The notes: generated by a model not told the origin, from the sequence alone. Counted from the stretch's first letter, positions 17,391 to 26,199 are shown. The stretch is 64,000 bases of DNA from Mycetocola_B reblochoni (GCF_003667525.1 NZ_RCUW01000008.1:1-64000); one strand, 5' to 3'. Numbers and translations are program-made.

Positions 17391-17678
17391 TTACTTGACG
17401 GCGGCCTTGAGCTTCGAGCCGGCGCTGACCTTGACCGAGTGGCCGGCCGGGATCTGGATCTCGGCGCCGGTCTGGGGGTTGCGGCCGGTGCGCGCGGCGC
17501 GCTCGGTGCGCTCGACGGCGAGCCAGCCGGGGATCGACACCTTGACGCCGTTGGACACGGAGTCGGCCAGGACGGCGAAGAGGCTGTCCAGGACGCCGCT
17601 GACGGCGGTCTGGCTCTGGCCGGTCTCCGAAGCAATCTTCGCGACGAGCTCGGTCTTGTTAAGCGACTTGTCAGCCAT
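17391..17678 (-). CDS. hup: DNA-binding protein HU
   Basis: 95 residues forming a complete HU/IHF protein: KSLNKTELVAKIASETGQSQ at the start, VSIPGWLAVERTERAARTGR leading into the beta arm with NPQTGAEI, and AGHSVKVSAGSKLKAAV at the end. This is the short form without the lysine/alanine-rich tail that mycobacterial and streptomycete HupB/HupS carry. It binds and bends DNA as a nucleoid protein. AGGAGGACAATCCTT precedes the ATG, so the ribosome binding site is strong. It is monocistronic: a strong hairpin follows it. Confidence 0.95.
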   Translation of the reverse strand: MADKSLNKTELVAKIASETGQSQTAVSGVLDSLFAVLADSVSNGVKVSIPGWLAVERTERAARTGRNPQTGAEIQIPAGHSVKVSAGSKLKAAVK

Positions 17679-18000
17679 AAGGATTGTCCTCCTCGGACGT
17701 TTGCTGCCTCAGCAGCTGTTGCTGGGTCATCCGCTGCCGTTCGGCACGGAGTTGGTCGTTCGACCGGTTCCGAATGTATCAGCCTTCCGCCAAATCTCGC
17801 GGATTTCGAGCGATTCGGACGCCCAGGCGGGCCCGGATCGGCGCTCGCTCCGCTGCGGGCGAACAGCCGTGGCTCGCGGTTGCGGTGCGCGGGGCACCCG
17901 GGCGCGTGATGCCGCGTCGTTCCGCGAGGGGAGCCGTGCGGGTCCCCGGCGGGCCCCGGCCGCGGGTCCGTGGCCCTACTCAGCTGCCCCCGACCCGACA
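17679..18000. other. Non-coding stretch upstream of hup
   Basis: 322 bp between the HU start and the end of the sensor kinase gene. It must hold the hup promoter and leader (minus strand). I could not pick a convincing pair of -35/-10 boxes. No gene or repeat was seen. Confidence 0.5.
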
Positions 18001-19548
18001 TCACCGCGGCCCATCGTCGTGTCGATCGCACGGCACGTCCGCCCGGCCCGGAGCTCCGCCGCGCGACGGCCCGGGACCGACGGGCAGCGTCAGCACGGCC
18101 ACGGTCAGCTCGCCGTCGCGGCCGAGAACGACGTCGCCGCCCAGCTGTCTCGCGTTCTCGCGCGCGATCGCCAGGCCGAGGCCGTTGCTCTCGCCCGTCG
18201 ACCCCCGCGCGGTGTCCAGTCGCACGAAGCGCTCGAAGACGCGCTCCGCATGCTCGGCGGGCACGCCGTCGCCGGCATCGCACACCGTGACCGTGACCGT
18301 CGTCTCGTCGCGCGAGGTCGACACGACGACGGGAGGTCGTCCATGCCTGAGCGCGTTCGCGACCAGGTTGGCCACGATCGCCGCCAGGCGACGCTCATCG
18401 GTCCTCAGCACGATCGGCTCCCCCACCTCGACCGTGACGCCACGGGAGGCCGGCCCGCCATCCGCGCTCGTGCCCGCGGTTGTTCCGGATCCCCCTCCTG
18501 CGGCCCGCTCCGCCGCCGCGACGACGTCGGCCAGGAGGGGCCCGAGCGCAACGTCGGTGAGCTCCGTCCGCGCCATGCCCGCGTCGCGTCTGGACATGTC
18601 GAGCAGCGCCTCGGTCAGCACGGTGAGCCTGCGCACGCCCGCCGCGGTTCCGTGCGCCGCGAGCGCGAGCTCCTCCGGGTCGGCACGCTCGACGTCGTCG
18701 AGGATCTCGCTGTAGGCGAGCATCGACGTCAGCGGCGTCCTCAGCTCGTGGGACACGTCCGCGACCAGCTGCCTCGCCCTGGCTTCCTGCTCGGCGAGCC
18801 GCGCGTTGCTCGCGTCCAGGCGGGCCGCCGCGGCGAGGAACTCCGTCTGCACCTCGTCGACATCCGGCGACCCCGTGCTTCCGGAGGGCATGGGCACCCC
18901 CTCCCCGACCGCGCCGACGCGGGACCGCAACAGCGTCAGGGGGCGGGAGATCCGACGCCCGACGAGCAGCCCCACCCCGCCGCCGGCCACGCCGACCACA
19001 AGGGTGATGACGACGCCGGCCGTGAGCAGCGCCTCCAGCTCGGCCACCTGACCGCCGAGCGGATAGACGCTCACCACCGCGAGCGGAACCGCCGACGACG
19101 GCGGGTCGATGAGCTGCCCGACCATGAACACGGGCCGTCCATCCAGCGTCGTGCGCAGATAGCGCATGTCGCCCTGGCTCGCCCCGACCTCGTCGAGGAA
19201 GGCCTCGGGCAGTCGGTCCCGCAGCGCCTCGTTGGTGTTCTGACCGTCCGGCCGCACCCACACCACGGTCGTGTCCGGCAGACGCCCCGTCTGCAGCGCC
19301 CAGGGGTTGCCGGACGCCTCGTTCGGGAGCTCGGCCACGGAGCGGTCGATCTGGTCGCTGAACGTCGAGAGGATGCTGTTCTGACGCGACTCCAGGACGA
19401 TCTGGCGGGTGCTGATCAGGAGCACCGCGGCGGTCACGCTCGCGGCGAGGATCCCGACGGCGGTGACAGCGATGACGATGCGCGCCCTGATGCCGAGCCG
19501 CCTGCGTCGCGTTCCACGGGCCGTGCCCGCGCTGCCAGGGACCGCCAT
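18001..19548 (-). CDS. Two-component sensor histidine kinase (HAMP, HisKA, HATPase_c)
   Basis: 515 residues. A basic N-terminus is followed by TM1 (about 22-46), an extracytoplasmic sensor loop (47-173), TM2 (about 175-197) and a HAMP linker. The dimerisation domain has VADVSHELRTPL with phospho-accepting His267. The catalytic domain has an N box (VANLVANALRHG), DAGDGVP and GLGLAIAREN. The sensor loop has no recognisable domain. It starts at ATG 19548 inside the stop of the response regulator (ATGA), so the pair is translationally coupled. The signal is unknown. Confidence 0.9.
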   Translation of the reverse strand: MAVPGSAGTARGTRRRRLGIRARIVIAVTAVGILAASVTAAVLLISTRQIVLESRQNSILSTFSDQIDRSVAELPNEASGNPWALQTGRLPDTTVVWVRPDGQNTNEALRDRLPEAFLDEVGASQGDMRYLRTTLDGRPVFMVGQLIDPPSSAVPLAVVSVYPLGGQVAELEALLTAGVVITLVVGVAGGGVGLLVGRRISRPLTLLRSRVGAVGEGVPMPSGSTGSPDVDEVQTEFLAAAARLDASNARLAEQEARARQLVADVSHELRTPLTSMLAYSEILDDVERADPEELALAAHGTAAGVRRLTVLTEALLDMSRRDAGMARTELTDVALGPLLADVVAAAERAAGGGSGTTAGTSADGGPASRGVTVEVGEPIVLRTDERRLAAIVANLVANALRHGRPPVVVSTSRDETTVTVTVCDAGDGVPAEHAERVFERFVRLDTARGSTGESNGLGLAIARENARQLGGDVVLGRDGELTVAVLTLPVGPGPSRGGAPGRADVPCDRHDDGPR

Positions 19549-20222
19549 CAGCCGAACCGGTAGCCGAATCCCCTGACCGTCCGCACCAGGACGGGATCGG
19601 CGGGGTCGGACTCGATCTTGGCGCGCAGCCGCTGTACGGCAGTGTCGACCGCGCGGGCTCCGGCCGAGGCGCCGTCGGGCCACGCCTCGGTGCGCAGCCG
19701 CTCGCGGCTGAGCACCCTCCCGGGGTTGCGGACGAGCACGATGAGCAGCCTGATCTCCGCCGGTGCCAGCTCGACCGGGACGCCGTCGAGCGTCACGGCG
19801 AGGGAATCGACGTCGATGACGACGCCGCGAGCGGACAGGACGGCCGGCTCGCAGGTCCTGCGCGCGTCCCGGCGCAGCACCGCGCGGATGCGGGCGTCCA
19901 GCACCGGGGCCGCCACGGGCTTGACGAGGTAGTCGTCGGCCCCGGACTCGAGCCCGCCCACCACGTCGGAGTCGGAGTCCCGCGCGGTGAGCATCAGCAC
20001 GGGGACGGAGGACTCCGCGCGGATCAGCCGGCACACGTCGAAGCCGTCCACGTCCGGCAGCATCGCGTCGAGCAGGACCACGTCGGGTCTCGCCCGCCGC
20101 GCGGTGGCGACCCCCGCGGCACCGGTCGCCTCGGTGACCACCTGGTATCCCCTGCGCCGAAGCGTGAGGGTGTACGCCTGCCGGATGGTCGGGTCGTCCT
20201 CGATCAGAAGCACCCGTACCAC
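19548..20222 (-). CDS. OmpR/PhoB-family response regulator
   Basis: 224 residues. The receiver domain has the acidic pocket IEDD (7-10), phospho-acceptor Asp52 (VLLDAMLPD), Thr79 and Lys101 (DYLVKP). The winged-helix effector domain occupies about 130-224 (ELAPAEIRLLIVLVRNPGRV, VDTAVQRLRAKIE, VRTVRGFGYRFG). The start is GTG at 20222. It precedes its cognate kinase. The acyltransferase gene ends 60 bp upstream on the same strand and could be co-transcribed. Confidence 0.92.
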   Translation of the reverse strand: MVRVLLIEDDPTIRQAYTLTLRRRGYQVVTEATGAAGVATARRARPDVVLLDAMLPDVDGFDVCRLIRAESSVPVLMLTARDSDSDVVGGLESGADDYLVKPVAAPVLDARIRAVLRRDARRTCEPAVLSARGVVIDVDSLAVTLDGVPVELAPAEIRLLIVLVRNPGRVLSRERLRTEAWPDGASAGARAVDTAVQRLRAKIESDPADPVLVRTVRGFGYRFG

Positions 20223-20282
20223 GCCCGACCCCCGCTCTCCCCGTCCGACGGCCGGCCCGGCCCCGGTCCCGGCCGTCGCACG

Positions 20283-22193
20283 CTATCGCCTGGCCTCAGC
20301 ATAGGCGTCGGCCACGGTCCCGGCGTAGATGGCAGCACCCGCCGCCCCCGGGTGGATCCCGTCGGGGGCGAGCAGCTCCGGGTGGACGGAGATGGCCGCA
20401 TCCCAGTCGGCGACGGCGACGTTGTCGTGCTCGGCGGCGACCTCGCGGATCGCAGCGTTGACCTCGGCCGCCCAGGACCGCTCCGCATGCACCGTGACGA
20501 ACACGACGGCGCGGTCGGGCCCTGCCTCCTCCACGATGCGGTTCAGGCTCTCGGCCCCGCCGACCCCGTTGGTCCCGAGCCCGACGACGAGAAGGTCGCC
20601 GAGCCCGCCCTGCGCCTGTGCCGCCTGCACGACGTCAGGGCCAGCGCCGAGCTGGCGGGACTCGACGGCGTCGACGCGGATGCCGGGGATGACGTCGCGC
20701 AACGCCTCGGAGCTGGCCAGCATCACCGAGTCCCCGACGGCCGTCGCGCTGATGCCGGCGAGCTCGGCGGCGGCGTCCGGTTCCGTCGTTCCACCCGTGC
20801 CGGGGCCACCCGTGGCGTCCCCCCGCGATGACGACGCGGGACCGTGTTCCTCCGCACGGTGCGGGGCCGCGGGAGCAGCGGGCACGCCCCCGTGCGTGGA
20901 CGAGCCGGCGAACAGGCCCGGCGACAGTGCCACGACGGCGGCGAACAGGCAGACGAGCGCCGCGGCCGCGGCGGCGACGGCCAGCCCCCTCAGCCCGCGG
21001 CCGGGGGAGCCCGCCAGGAGCGCGGCCCGTGCCGGTCGCTCGACGAGCCGGTGGCTCACCGCCGCCAGGACGACGGTGGCGCCGAGCGCGAGGAGGCGTC
21101 GGGGCGTCGTCGACCACCCGGCCGCCCCGAGCACCTGCTCGCCGAGGACGAGGACCGGCACGTGCCAGAGGTAGAGCCCGTAGGACCGGTCCCCGATCCA
21201 GCGGAGCGCACGCGAGCCGAGCACCCGATCGCGCCCGCGGGCGCCCAGCACGAGGATGAGCAGCGCCCCGAGCACCGATGCGGTCACGACAAGCGACGCC
21301 TGCACGCCGGGCTGCTGAGGACGTGCGACGGCGGCGAGGACACCGAGGGCGCCGACCAGAGCGGCGGTCGCGGCCGTCAGCGCGGTCGCCCTCCCGCCCC
21401 TCGCCCCGCTCCGGGCCGGGGGCTCCGCGGGCCGTGCGAACCGCTCGGGCCCGACCGCCAGTGCGAGCGCACAGCCGAGCAGGAGCCCCACCAGATGGGT
21501 CGGCGTCGCGTAGTATGCGGCGGCCTCCATGCCCGCGGCCGTCGCCGCGGCGAGGAGCGCGACGGAGCATCCGGCGGCTGCGAGAACCACCAGCGCGGCG
21601 GTCGCCCTGCCCCCTCGCCGTCGGACGGTGACGAGCAGGGGCGGTAGCAGCAGCGGCCAGAGCAGGTAGAACTGCTCCTCGATGCCCAGGGACCACAGAT
21701 TGCCGAACAGCCCCGTCCCCGCCGGGGCGAAGTAGTCCCTGCTGCGGGCGAGCTCCACCCAGTTGGCGGTGAAGGTGACCGCGCCCGCCGCCTGCCAGCC
21801 CGCGCCCGCGAGCGCGGCCCCGCCGAGCAGCAGCGCCGGCGGCAGGCAGACGACGAGGACAAGCAGCAGGCCGGGGATCAGCCTGGCCGCCCTGCGCAGC
21901 CAGAATCGGCCCAGATCGATGCCACCGGTGAGACGGATCTCGCGGAGCAGCAGCGCGGTGATGATGAAGCCGCTGATCACGAAGAACAGGTCGACGCCGA
22001 TGAAGCCGCCGGGAACCGCCGCGGGGGCGAGGTGGAAGGCGATGACGAGGATCACGGCGATCGCACGTAGCCCGTCCAGCCAGGCGATCCGCGCCACGGC
22101 TGCCCCCGGCCCGGCGCCGGGTTCCGCCGTGGCCCACCTGCCCGTCGGCGTGCGAGCACCCGTCTCCGTCCGTCCTCCCTGCGCGTCCGCCAT
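20283..22193 (-). CDS. Membrane acyltransferase with C-terminal SGNH domain (OafA/YrhL-like)
   Basis: 636 residues. Residues about 30-400 are an acyltransferase-3 domain of about ten helices, opening with IAWLDGLRAIAVILVIAFHL and carrying GGFIGVDLFFVISGFIIT, which holds the conserved catalytic His and RxxR-type motifs of the family. After a linker rich in Pro, Gly and Ala, the extracellular SGNH domain (about 480-636) shows GDSVML, GLGTNG and DGIHP. This pair of domains moves acetyl or other acyl groups onto cell-wall polymers or exported glycans, as in OatA. The target here is unknown. It lies upstream of the two-component genes. Confidence 0.88.
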   Translation of the reverse strand: MADAQGGRTETGARTPTGRWATAEPGAGPGAAVARIAWLDGLRAIAVILVIAFHLAPAAVPGGFIGVDLFFVISGFIITALLLREIRLTGGIDLGRFWLRRAARLIPGLLLVLVVCLPPALLLGGAALAGAGWQAAGAVTFTANWVELARSRDYFAPAGTGLFGNLWSLGIEEQFYLLWPLLLPPLLVTVRRRGGRATAALVVLAAAGCSVALLAAATAAGMEAAAYYATPTHLVGLLLGCALALAVGPERFARPAEPPARSGARGGRATALTAATAALVGALGVLAAVARPQQPGVQASLVVTASVLGALLILVLGARGRDRVLGSRALRWIGDRSYGLYLWHVPVLVLGEQVLGAAGWSTTPRRLLALGATVVLAAVSHRLVERPARAALLAGSPGRGLRGLAVAAAAAALVCLFAAVVALSPGLFAGSSTHGGVPAAPAAPHRAEEHGPASSSRGDATGGPGTGGTTEPDAAAELAGISATAVGDSVMLASSEALRDVIPGIRVDAVESRQLGAGPDVVQAAQAQGGLGDLLVVGLGTNGVGGAESLNRIVEEAGPDRAVVFVTVHAERSWAAEVNAAIREVAAEHDNVAVADWDAAISVHPELLAPDGIHPGAAGAAIYAGTVADAYAEARR

Positions 22194-22354
22194 CGCACGT
22201 CCTCCCGTCCGGCCCGCAGTGTTCGTCGGACCGGGCTGATCCGCCCGGCCAGGCCGGCCTCGGCCCAGCCTGGGGCGGCACTGTCACCGGAGTGTCACCG
22301 TTGTGCGTCCGTCCGGTCCGGCGCGCGGGGAATAGCATCCGGGAGCCATGGTTC

Positions 22355-22368
22355 TATACATTTGAATA
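22355..22368. promoter_or_regulatory. Palindromic site A (TATRCATNTGNATA type) before the LLM gene
   Basis: TATACATTTGAATA lies 61 bp before the LLM oxidoreductase start in an AT-rich island. It shares the pattern TATRCATNTGNATA with sites at 25471 and 26898, which also precede flavin genes. Probable operator or promoter element; the regulator is unknown. Confidence 0.5.
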
Positions 22369-22428
22369 GATACCCCGGGCGATCAGCGCCCCGTCCGCCG
22401 GACACGACCCGGCCAGCAAGGAGCGATC

Positions 22429-23604
22429 ATGCAATTCGGACTCATGTCGGTCAGCGACATCACCCGCGACCCGGTCAGCGGCCGCACCCCGAGCGAGGCG
22501 GAACGTATCCAGGCCATCGTCGCCATCGCCGAGAAGGCCGAGGAGGTCGGCCTCGACGTCTTCGCGGTCGGCGAGCACCACAACCCGCCGTTCTTCTCCT
22601 CCTCGCCCACGACCCTGCTGGCCTACATCGCGGCGCGCACCTCGCGCCTGCAGCTGAGCACCTCGACGACGCTCATCACGACCAACGACCCCGTCCGCAT
22701 CGCCGAGGAGTACGCGATGCTGCAGCACCTCTCCGGCGGCCGCAGCGACCTCATGCTCGGCCGGGGCAACACTGCCCCCGTGTACCCCTGGTTCGGCAAG
22801 GACATCCGTGAGGGCCTCCCCCTCGCCCTCGAGAACTACAACCTGCTCCACCGGCTCTGGACCGAGGACGTCGTCGACTGGGAGGGCCGCTTCCGCACCC
22901 CGCTGCAGGGCTTCACCTCGACCCCGCGCCCCCTCGACGACGTCGCGCCCTTCGTCTGGCACGGCTCCATCCGGACGCCGGAGATCGCCGAGCAGGCCGC
23001 GTACTACGGTGACGGCTTCTTCGCCAACAACATCTTCTGGCCGAAGGAGCACTACATGCGCCTGATCTCCTTCTACCGCCAGCGCTACGCGCACTACGGC
23101 CACGGCACGCCGGAGGAGGCGATCGTCGGACTCGGCGGGCAGGCGTTCATCGCCGCCAGGTCGCAGGACGCCGTCGACCGCTTCCGCCCCTACTTCGCCG
23201 AGGCGCCCGTGTACGGCAACGGCCCGAGCATGGAGGACTTCATGGAGCAGACCCCGCTCACGGTCGGCAGCCCGCAGCAGGTCATCGACAAGACGCTGAC
23301 CTTCCGCGAGCACTTCGGCGACTACCAGCGGCAGCTGTTCCTCGTCGACCACGCGGGACTCCCGCTGGAGACGGTGCTCGAGCAGGTGGAGCTGCTGGGA
23401 ACCGAGGTCGTCCGCGTGCTGCGCAGGGAGACGGAGTCCCGCCGCGCGCCCGGCGTGCCGGAGGCGCCGACCCACGCCTCGCTCGTGCGCGCCAGGTACG
23501 GCGACGCACAGCCCCGGCAGCCCCGGCCGAACGCGAACCGCGGCGACAACGTGACCGGCGGTTCGCCGTACCAGGACAGCGACGACGCCCCGGTCGGGCG
23601 CTGA
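22429..23604 (+). CDS. LLM class flavin-dependent oxidoreductase (CE1758 family)
   Basis: 391 residues with a luciferase-like TIM barrel: QFGLMSVSDITRDPVSGRTP at the start, then DVFAVGEHHNPPF, RLQLSTSTTLITTNDPVRIA, LSGGRSDLMLGRGNTAPVYPW and NIFWPKEHYMRLI. The GEHH motif and the short disordered tail match the actinobacterial CE1758-type LLM proteins, which are usually encoded with a CE1759-type FMN reductase. That partner type is at 25531. It would use reduced FMN supplied by the partner to oxidise an unknown compound. AAGGAG precedes the ATG by 6 bases. It ends in a long hairpin shared with the convergent gene at 23717. Confidence 0.87.
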   Translation: MQFGLMSVSDITRDPVSGRTPSEAERIQAIVAIAEKAEEVGLDVFAVGEHHNPPFFSSSPTTLLAYIAARTSRLQLSTSTTLITTNDPVRIAEEYAMLQHLSGGRSDLMLGRGNTAPVYPWFGKDIREGLPLALENYNLLHRLWTEDVVDWEGRFRTPLQGFTSTPRPLDDVAPFVWHGSIRTPEIAEQAAYYGDGFFANNIFWPKEHYMRLISFYRQRYAHYGHGTPEEAIVGLGGQAFIAARSQDAVDRFRPYFAEAPVYGNGPSMEDFMEQTPLTVGSPQQVIDKTLTFREHFGDYQRQLFLVDHAGLPLETVLEQVELLGTEVVRVLRRETESRRAPGVPEAPTHASLVRARYGDAQPRQPRPNANRGDNVTGGSPYQDSDDAPVGR

Positions 23605-23633
23605 CCCGACCGGTCGCCGCACGGCATGACGAC

Positions 23634-23673
23634 GGGCCCCGCGATCCGGATCCGGATCCGGATCGCGGGGCCC
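23634..23673. terminator. 40-bp perfect palindrome, bidirectional terminator
   Basis: GGGCCCCGCGATCCGGATCC followed by its exact reverse complement: a perfect 40-bp palindrome containing three overlapping GGATCC units. It lies between the convergent LLM and 3-hydroxyacyl-CoA dehydrogenase genes and can serve both. Perfect palindromes without a loop are uncommon for a terminator, so this one may fold with an internal loop. Confidence 0.7.
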
Positions 23674-23679
23674 GCGCGT

Positions 23680-23710
23680 GTCCCCGACCGCCGCGACGGC
23701 GGTCGGGGAC
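23680..23710. terminator. Second hairpin between convergent genes
   Basis: GTCCCCGACCGCC pairs over 13 bp with GGCGGTCGGGGAC around GCGAC. It ends 6 bp from the stop of the dehydrogenase gene, so it is best placed to end minus-strand transcripts. Confidence 0.7.
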
Positions 23711-23716
23711 CGACGA

Positions 23717-24574
23717 TCAGGAGTAGCGGTAGAAGCCCTCGCCGCTGCCGACGCCGAGCTTGCCCTTGTCGATGTAGTCGCGCTTGAGGATCTCGGCGAA
23801 GGCGCGCATCCCCTCGTCGGGGCTGGTGGCGCTGATGTTGTAGGCGGTGTTCAGGCCGACGACGTCGAAGATCTGGAACGGGCCCATCGGAGCGCCGGTG
23901 CCGATCCGCCAGGTCTTGTCGACCGTCTCGGGGTCGGCGATCCCGTCGGCGAACAGCTTCGCCCCGGCGTCGAGGAGCGGGACCAGCAGCGAGTTCAGCA
24001 CGTACCCCGCCTTCTCCTTCTTGAGCTCGATCGGCTCCATCCCCGTGCGCCGGGCGAAGTCGACGACCGCGCGGTACACCTCGGGGTCGGTGTCGGCCGT
24101 CCCCATGATCTCGGCCGTGTTGTGCACCCAGACGAGGTTGGCGTAGTGCAGCGCGAGGAAGCGGTCGGGGCGACCCGTGAAGTCCTTCATGTCGCTCGGC
24201 AGCAGCGTCGAGGAGTTGCTGGCGAAGATGGCGCGCGCCGGGGCGAGCGCGGCCAGGCGTGTGTAGGTGTCGCGCTTGATGTCGAGGCGCTCCGGGACGG
24301 CCTCGATGACGAGGTCCGCGTCGGAGACCGCATCGGCGAGGTCGTCGGTGAGCCGGATGCGGGCGACGGCCGCGGCCGTGCTCTCCTCGGTGGCGCCGGG
24401 GACCTCGGCACGGTACCGCGCGGCGAGTCCCTCGAAGCGGGTGCGCGCGGCGGCGAGCGCCTCCTCGGAGACGTCGTAGGCGACGACGTCGAGGCCGTGG
24501 TACGCGGTCTGGTACGCGATCTGCGATCCCAGTACGCCTGTCCCCAAAACGGTGATGGTGTTCAGAGCGGTCAT
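23717..24574 (-). CDS. 3-hydroxyacyl-CoA dehydrogenase family protein
   Basis: 285 residues. The NAD-binding N-terminal domain has ITVLGTGVLGSQIAY (GxGxxG) and VVAYDVSEEAL; ADLVIEAVPERLDIK and FASNSSTLLPSDM are the substrate/CoA-side motifs with the catalytic Ser/Asn. The HxxxP-type loop is FLALHYANLVWVHNTAEI, and GYVLNSLLVPLLDAG starts the C-terminal dimer domain. It may oxidise 3-hydroxybutyryl-CoA or a related short 3-hydroxy acid. Related short forms also include L-gulonate 3-dehydrogenase. The start is in an ATGA overlap with the TetR stop, so the two are one transcriptional unit. Confidence 0.85.
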   Translation of the reverse strand: MTALNTITVLGTGVLGSQIAYQTAYHGLDVVAYDVSEEALAAARTRFEGLAARYRAEVPGATEESTAAAVARIRLTDDLADAVSDADLVIEAVPERLDIKRDTYTRLAALAPARAIFASNSSTLLPSDMKDFTGRPDRFLALHYANLVWVHNTAEIMGTADTDPEVYRAVVDFARRTGMEPIELKKEKAGYVLNSLLVPLLDAGAKLFADGIADPETVDKTWRIGTGAPMGPFQIFDVVGLNTAYNISATSPDEGMRAFAEILKRDYIDKGKLGVGSGEGFYRYS

Positions 24575-25425
24575 TTCTGGTCCTCTTTCGTGAGTGGGTG
24601 TTCTCGGTCTGCGCCGGCGCTCGGCCGGTGGTCGGTGGTCGCCGGGCGAGCGCCGGGCGCCGGGGCCGCTCCGCCTCGTCCGGCTCGGTGCCCGAGGCGG
24701 AGCAGCCGCAGGTCCTCGACGAGGACATCGTGCGCACTGGGGGCGGGTCGCCCGTCCGCGGGGGTCGCCTCGGCGGCGGCGTCGGAGATCGCCCCGGAGG
24801 CGTCCGTGGGGATCTCCGCTGCGGCGTCGGCCGCCTCGGCGGGAGTGTCCGCGGCGAGCAAATCCTCCGGGTCCAGCTGGGAGCCGACGAAGAACAGCCG
24901 CGCCAGACTCACCGCCAATGCGTCCACGCCCGAGCGGTGACCGGCGATGTGCGCCGCGATCAGGCCCACGCAGCGCTCGACGAGCACCCGCGCCTCGGCG
25001 ACGGCTTCCGCCGTGCGGGAGCCGTAGAGGATCTCGCGCTGGTACGCCCTGGCGTTGTCGCCGTGCCGGTCGAGCCACCCCAGCAGGCCGTCGACGATGA
25101 GCACCGCGCCCTCGGCCTCGGCGGTGTCGCCCGGCTCCACGGCGGCGAGGGCGGACTCGAGCGCCGCGAGCTCGACCGCGAACTCCTCGTTGTAGACCGT
25201 GAGGAACAGCTCGGCCTTGCTGGGTGCGTAGCGGAAGATCGTGCCGTGGGCCAGACCGGCGGCGGCGGCGATCTCCTGCGTGCCGGCCGATTCGTAGCCG
25301 CGCTCGACGAAGATGCGCGAGGCGGCGGCGAGGATGGCGGCCCTGCGCTGCTCGGAGTTGCGCTGCCGGCGCCCGGGGGAGCCGGTCCCGCTGGGGTGTC
25401 CATCCATATTCATGAGTCTACTCAT
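24571..25425 (-). CDS. TetR-family transcriptional regulator with long C-terminal tail
   Basis: 284 residues if started at ATG 25425. The helix-turn-helix is RRAAILAAASRIFVERGYES followed by AGTQEIAAAAGLAHGTIFRY. The ligand domain runs to about residue 200. After that comes about 80 residues of Ala/Pro/Asp-rich sequence that ordinary TetR proteins (about 200 residues) lack. Other in-frame ATGs at 25413 and 25407 are possible starts; none has a clear ribosome binding site, so a leaderless mRNA is possible. It is co-transcribed with the dehydrogenase at 23717, whose expression it probably controls together with its own. Confidence 0.82.
   Translation of the reverse strand: MSRLMNMDGHPSGTGSPGRRQRNSEQRRAAILAAASRIFVERGYESAGTQEIAAAAGLAHGTIFRYAPSKAELFLTVYNEEFAVELAALESALAAVEPGDTAEAEGAVLIVDGLLGWLDRHGDNARAYQREILYGSRTAEAVAEARVLVERCVGLIAAHIAGHRSGVDALAVSLARLFFVGSQLDPEDLLAADTPAEAADAAAEIPTDASGAISDAAAEATPADGRPAPSAHDVLVEDLRLLRLGHRAGRGGAAPAPGARPATTDHRPSAGADREHPLTKEDQK
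25412..25425. promoter_or_regulatory. Palindrome at the TetR gene start, likely autoregulatory operator
   Basis: ATGAGTCTACTCAT has perfect 6-bp arms (ATGAGT/ACTCAT) around CT. It overlaps the first codons of the longest TetR frame, where the promoter or start point is expected. TetR repressors often bind such sites in their own promoter. It differs from the TATRCATNTGNATA sites nearby. Confidence 0.5.
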
Positions 25426-25470
25426 TTATTTGACGATCGGCGAGGGAATACCGGACACACTCCGGGGTTA

Positions 25471-25484
25471 TATGCATATGTATC
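25471..25484. promoter_or_regulatory. Palindromic site B (TATRCATNTGNATA type) before the FMN reductase gene
   Basis: TATGCATATGTATC lies 47 bp before the GTG of the FMN reductase. It matches 12-13 of 14 positions of the pattern shared with sites at 22355 and 26898. It sits in a short AT-rich island, as a promoter would. Confidence 0.5.
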
Positions 25485-25530
25485 CACTACCCGGTCTGCC
25501 TGCGGACCGCCGCCCGACCCAGGAGCACCC

Positions 25531-26199
25531 GTGACGAACACCAGCACACACACCGTCGCCGTCATCAGCGGCGGCACCAGCGAGCCGTCCTCCACCCGCA
25601 TGCTCGCCGACCGCCTCGCGGCACGCACGATCGAGTTCGCCGCGGAGAAGGGATCCGTCGTCCACGCCCCCGTCGTCGAGCTGCGCCCCCTCGCCACCGA
25701 CATCGCCACCGCCATGACCAGCGGCCACCGCTCCCCCGCGCTCCAGCGGGCGATCGACACCCTCGCCGCCGCCGACGGGCTCATCGTCTCCACGCCGATC
25801 TACACGGCCGGGCCGAGCGGACTGGTCAAGTCGTTCCTCGACGTCCTCGACACCGACCTGCTCATCGCCCGGCCCGTGGCTCTCGCCGCGACCGCCGGCA
25901 GCGCCAGGCACGCCCTCGTCGTGGACGAGCAGCTGCGCAGCACCTTTGCGTACCTGCGCGCGCTCCCGATCCCGACGGCCGTCTTCGCCGCACCGGAGGA
26001 CTGGGCCGACTCCGCGCTGAACCGGCGGATCGAGCGTGCGGCTCACGAGCTCGTCACCCTGGTGCTCAGCGGGGTCGGCACGGACATCCGCGAGCGGTCC
26101 TGGACGCGCTACCAGCACGCCGAGAACGCCGCGGGCTCCCTCATCGGCGGCATCGAGCTGGACAGCGAGCTCATGCGCCTCGCGACCGGCGGAGCCTAG
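25531..26199 (+). CDS. NAD(P)H-dependent FMN reductase (CE1759 family, LLM partner)
   Basis: 222 residues with a flavodoxin-like fold: VAVISGGTSEPSSTRMLADR binds FMN phosphate, VVELRPLATDIATAM follows, and ADGLIVSTPIYTAGPSGLVK is the typical FMN_red loop. The C-terminal half (ERSWTRYQHAENAAGSLIGG) is specific to the CE1759 type, the partner of LLM oxidoreductases such as the one at 22429. It would supply reduced FMN. The start is GTG 25531 with AGGAG eight bases before it; there is no ATG nearby. A regulator and dehydrogenase gene pair separates it from its presumed partner. Confidence 0.85.
   Translation: MTNTSTHTVAVISGGTSEPSSTRMLADRLAARTIEFAAEKGSVVHAPVVELRPLATDIATAMTSGHRSPALQRAIDTLAAADGLIVSTPIYTAGPSGLVKSFLDVLDTDLLIARPVALAATAGSARHALVVDEQLRSTFAYLRALPIPTAVFAAPEDWADSALNRRIERAAHELVTLVLSGVGTDIRERSWTRYQHAENAAGSLIGGIELDSELMRLATGGA

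Noticed and set aside
17679..18000. Small gene upstream of hup
   Set aside because: Frames in this stretch lack ribosome binding sites and normal composition; they look like open frames by high GC alone.
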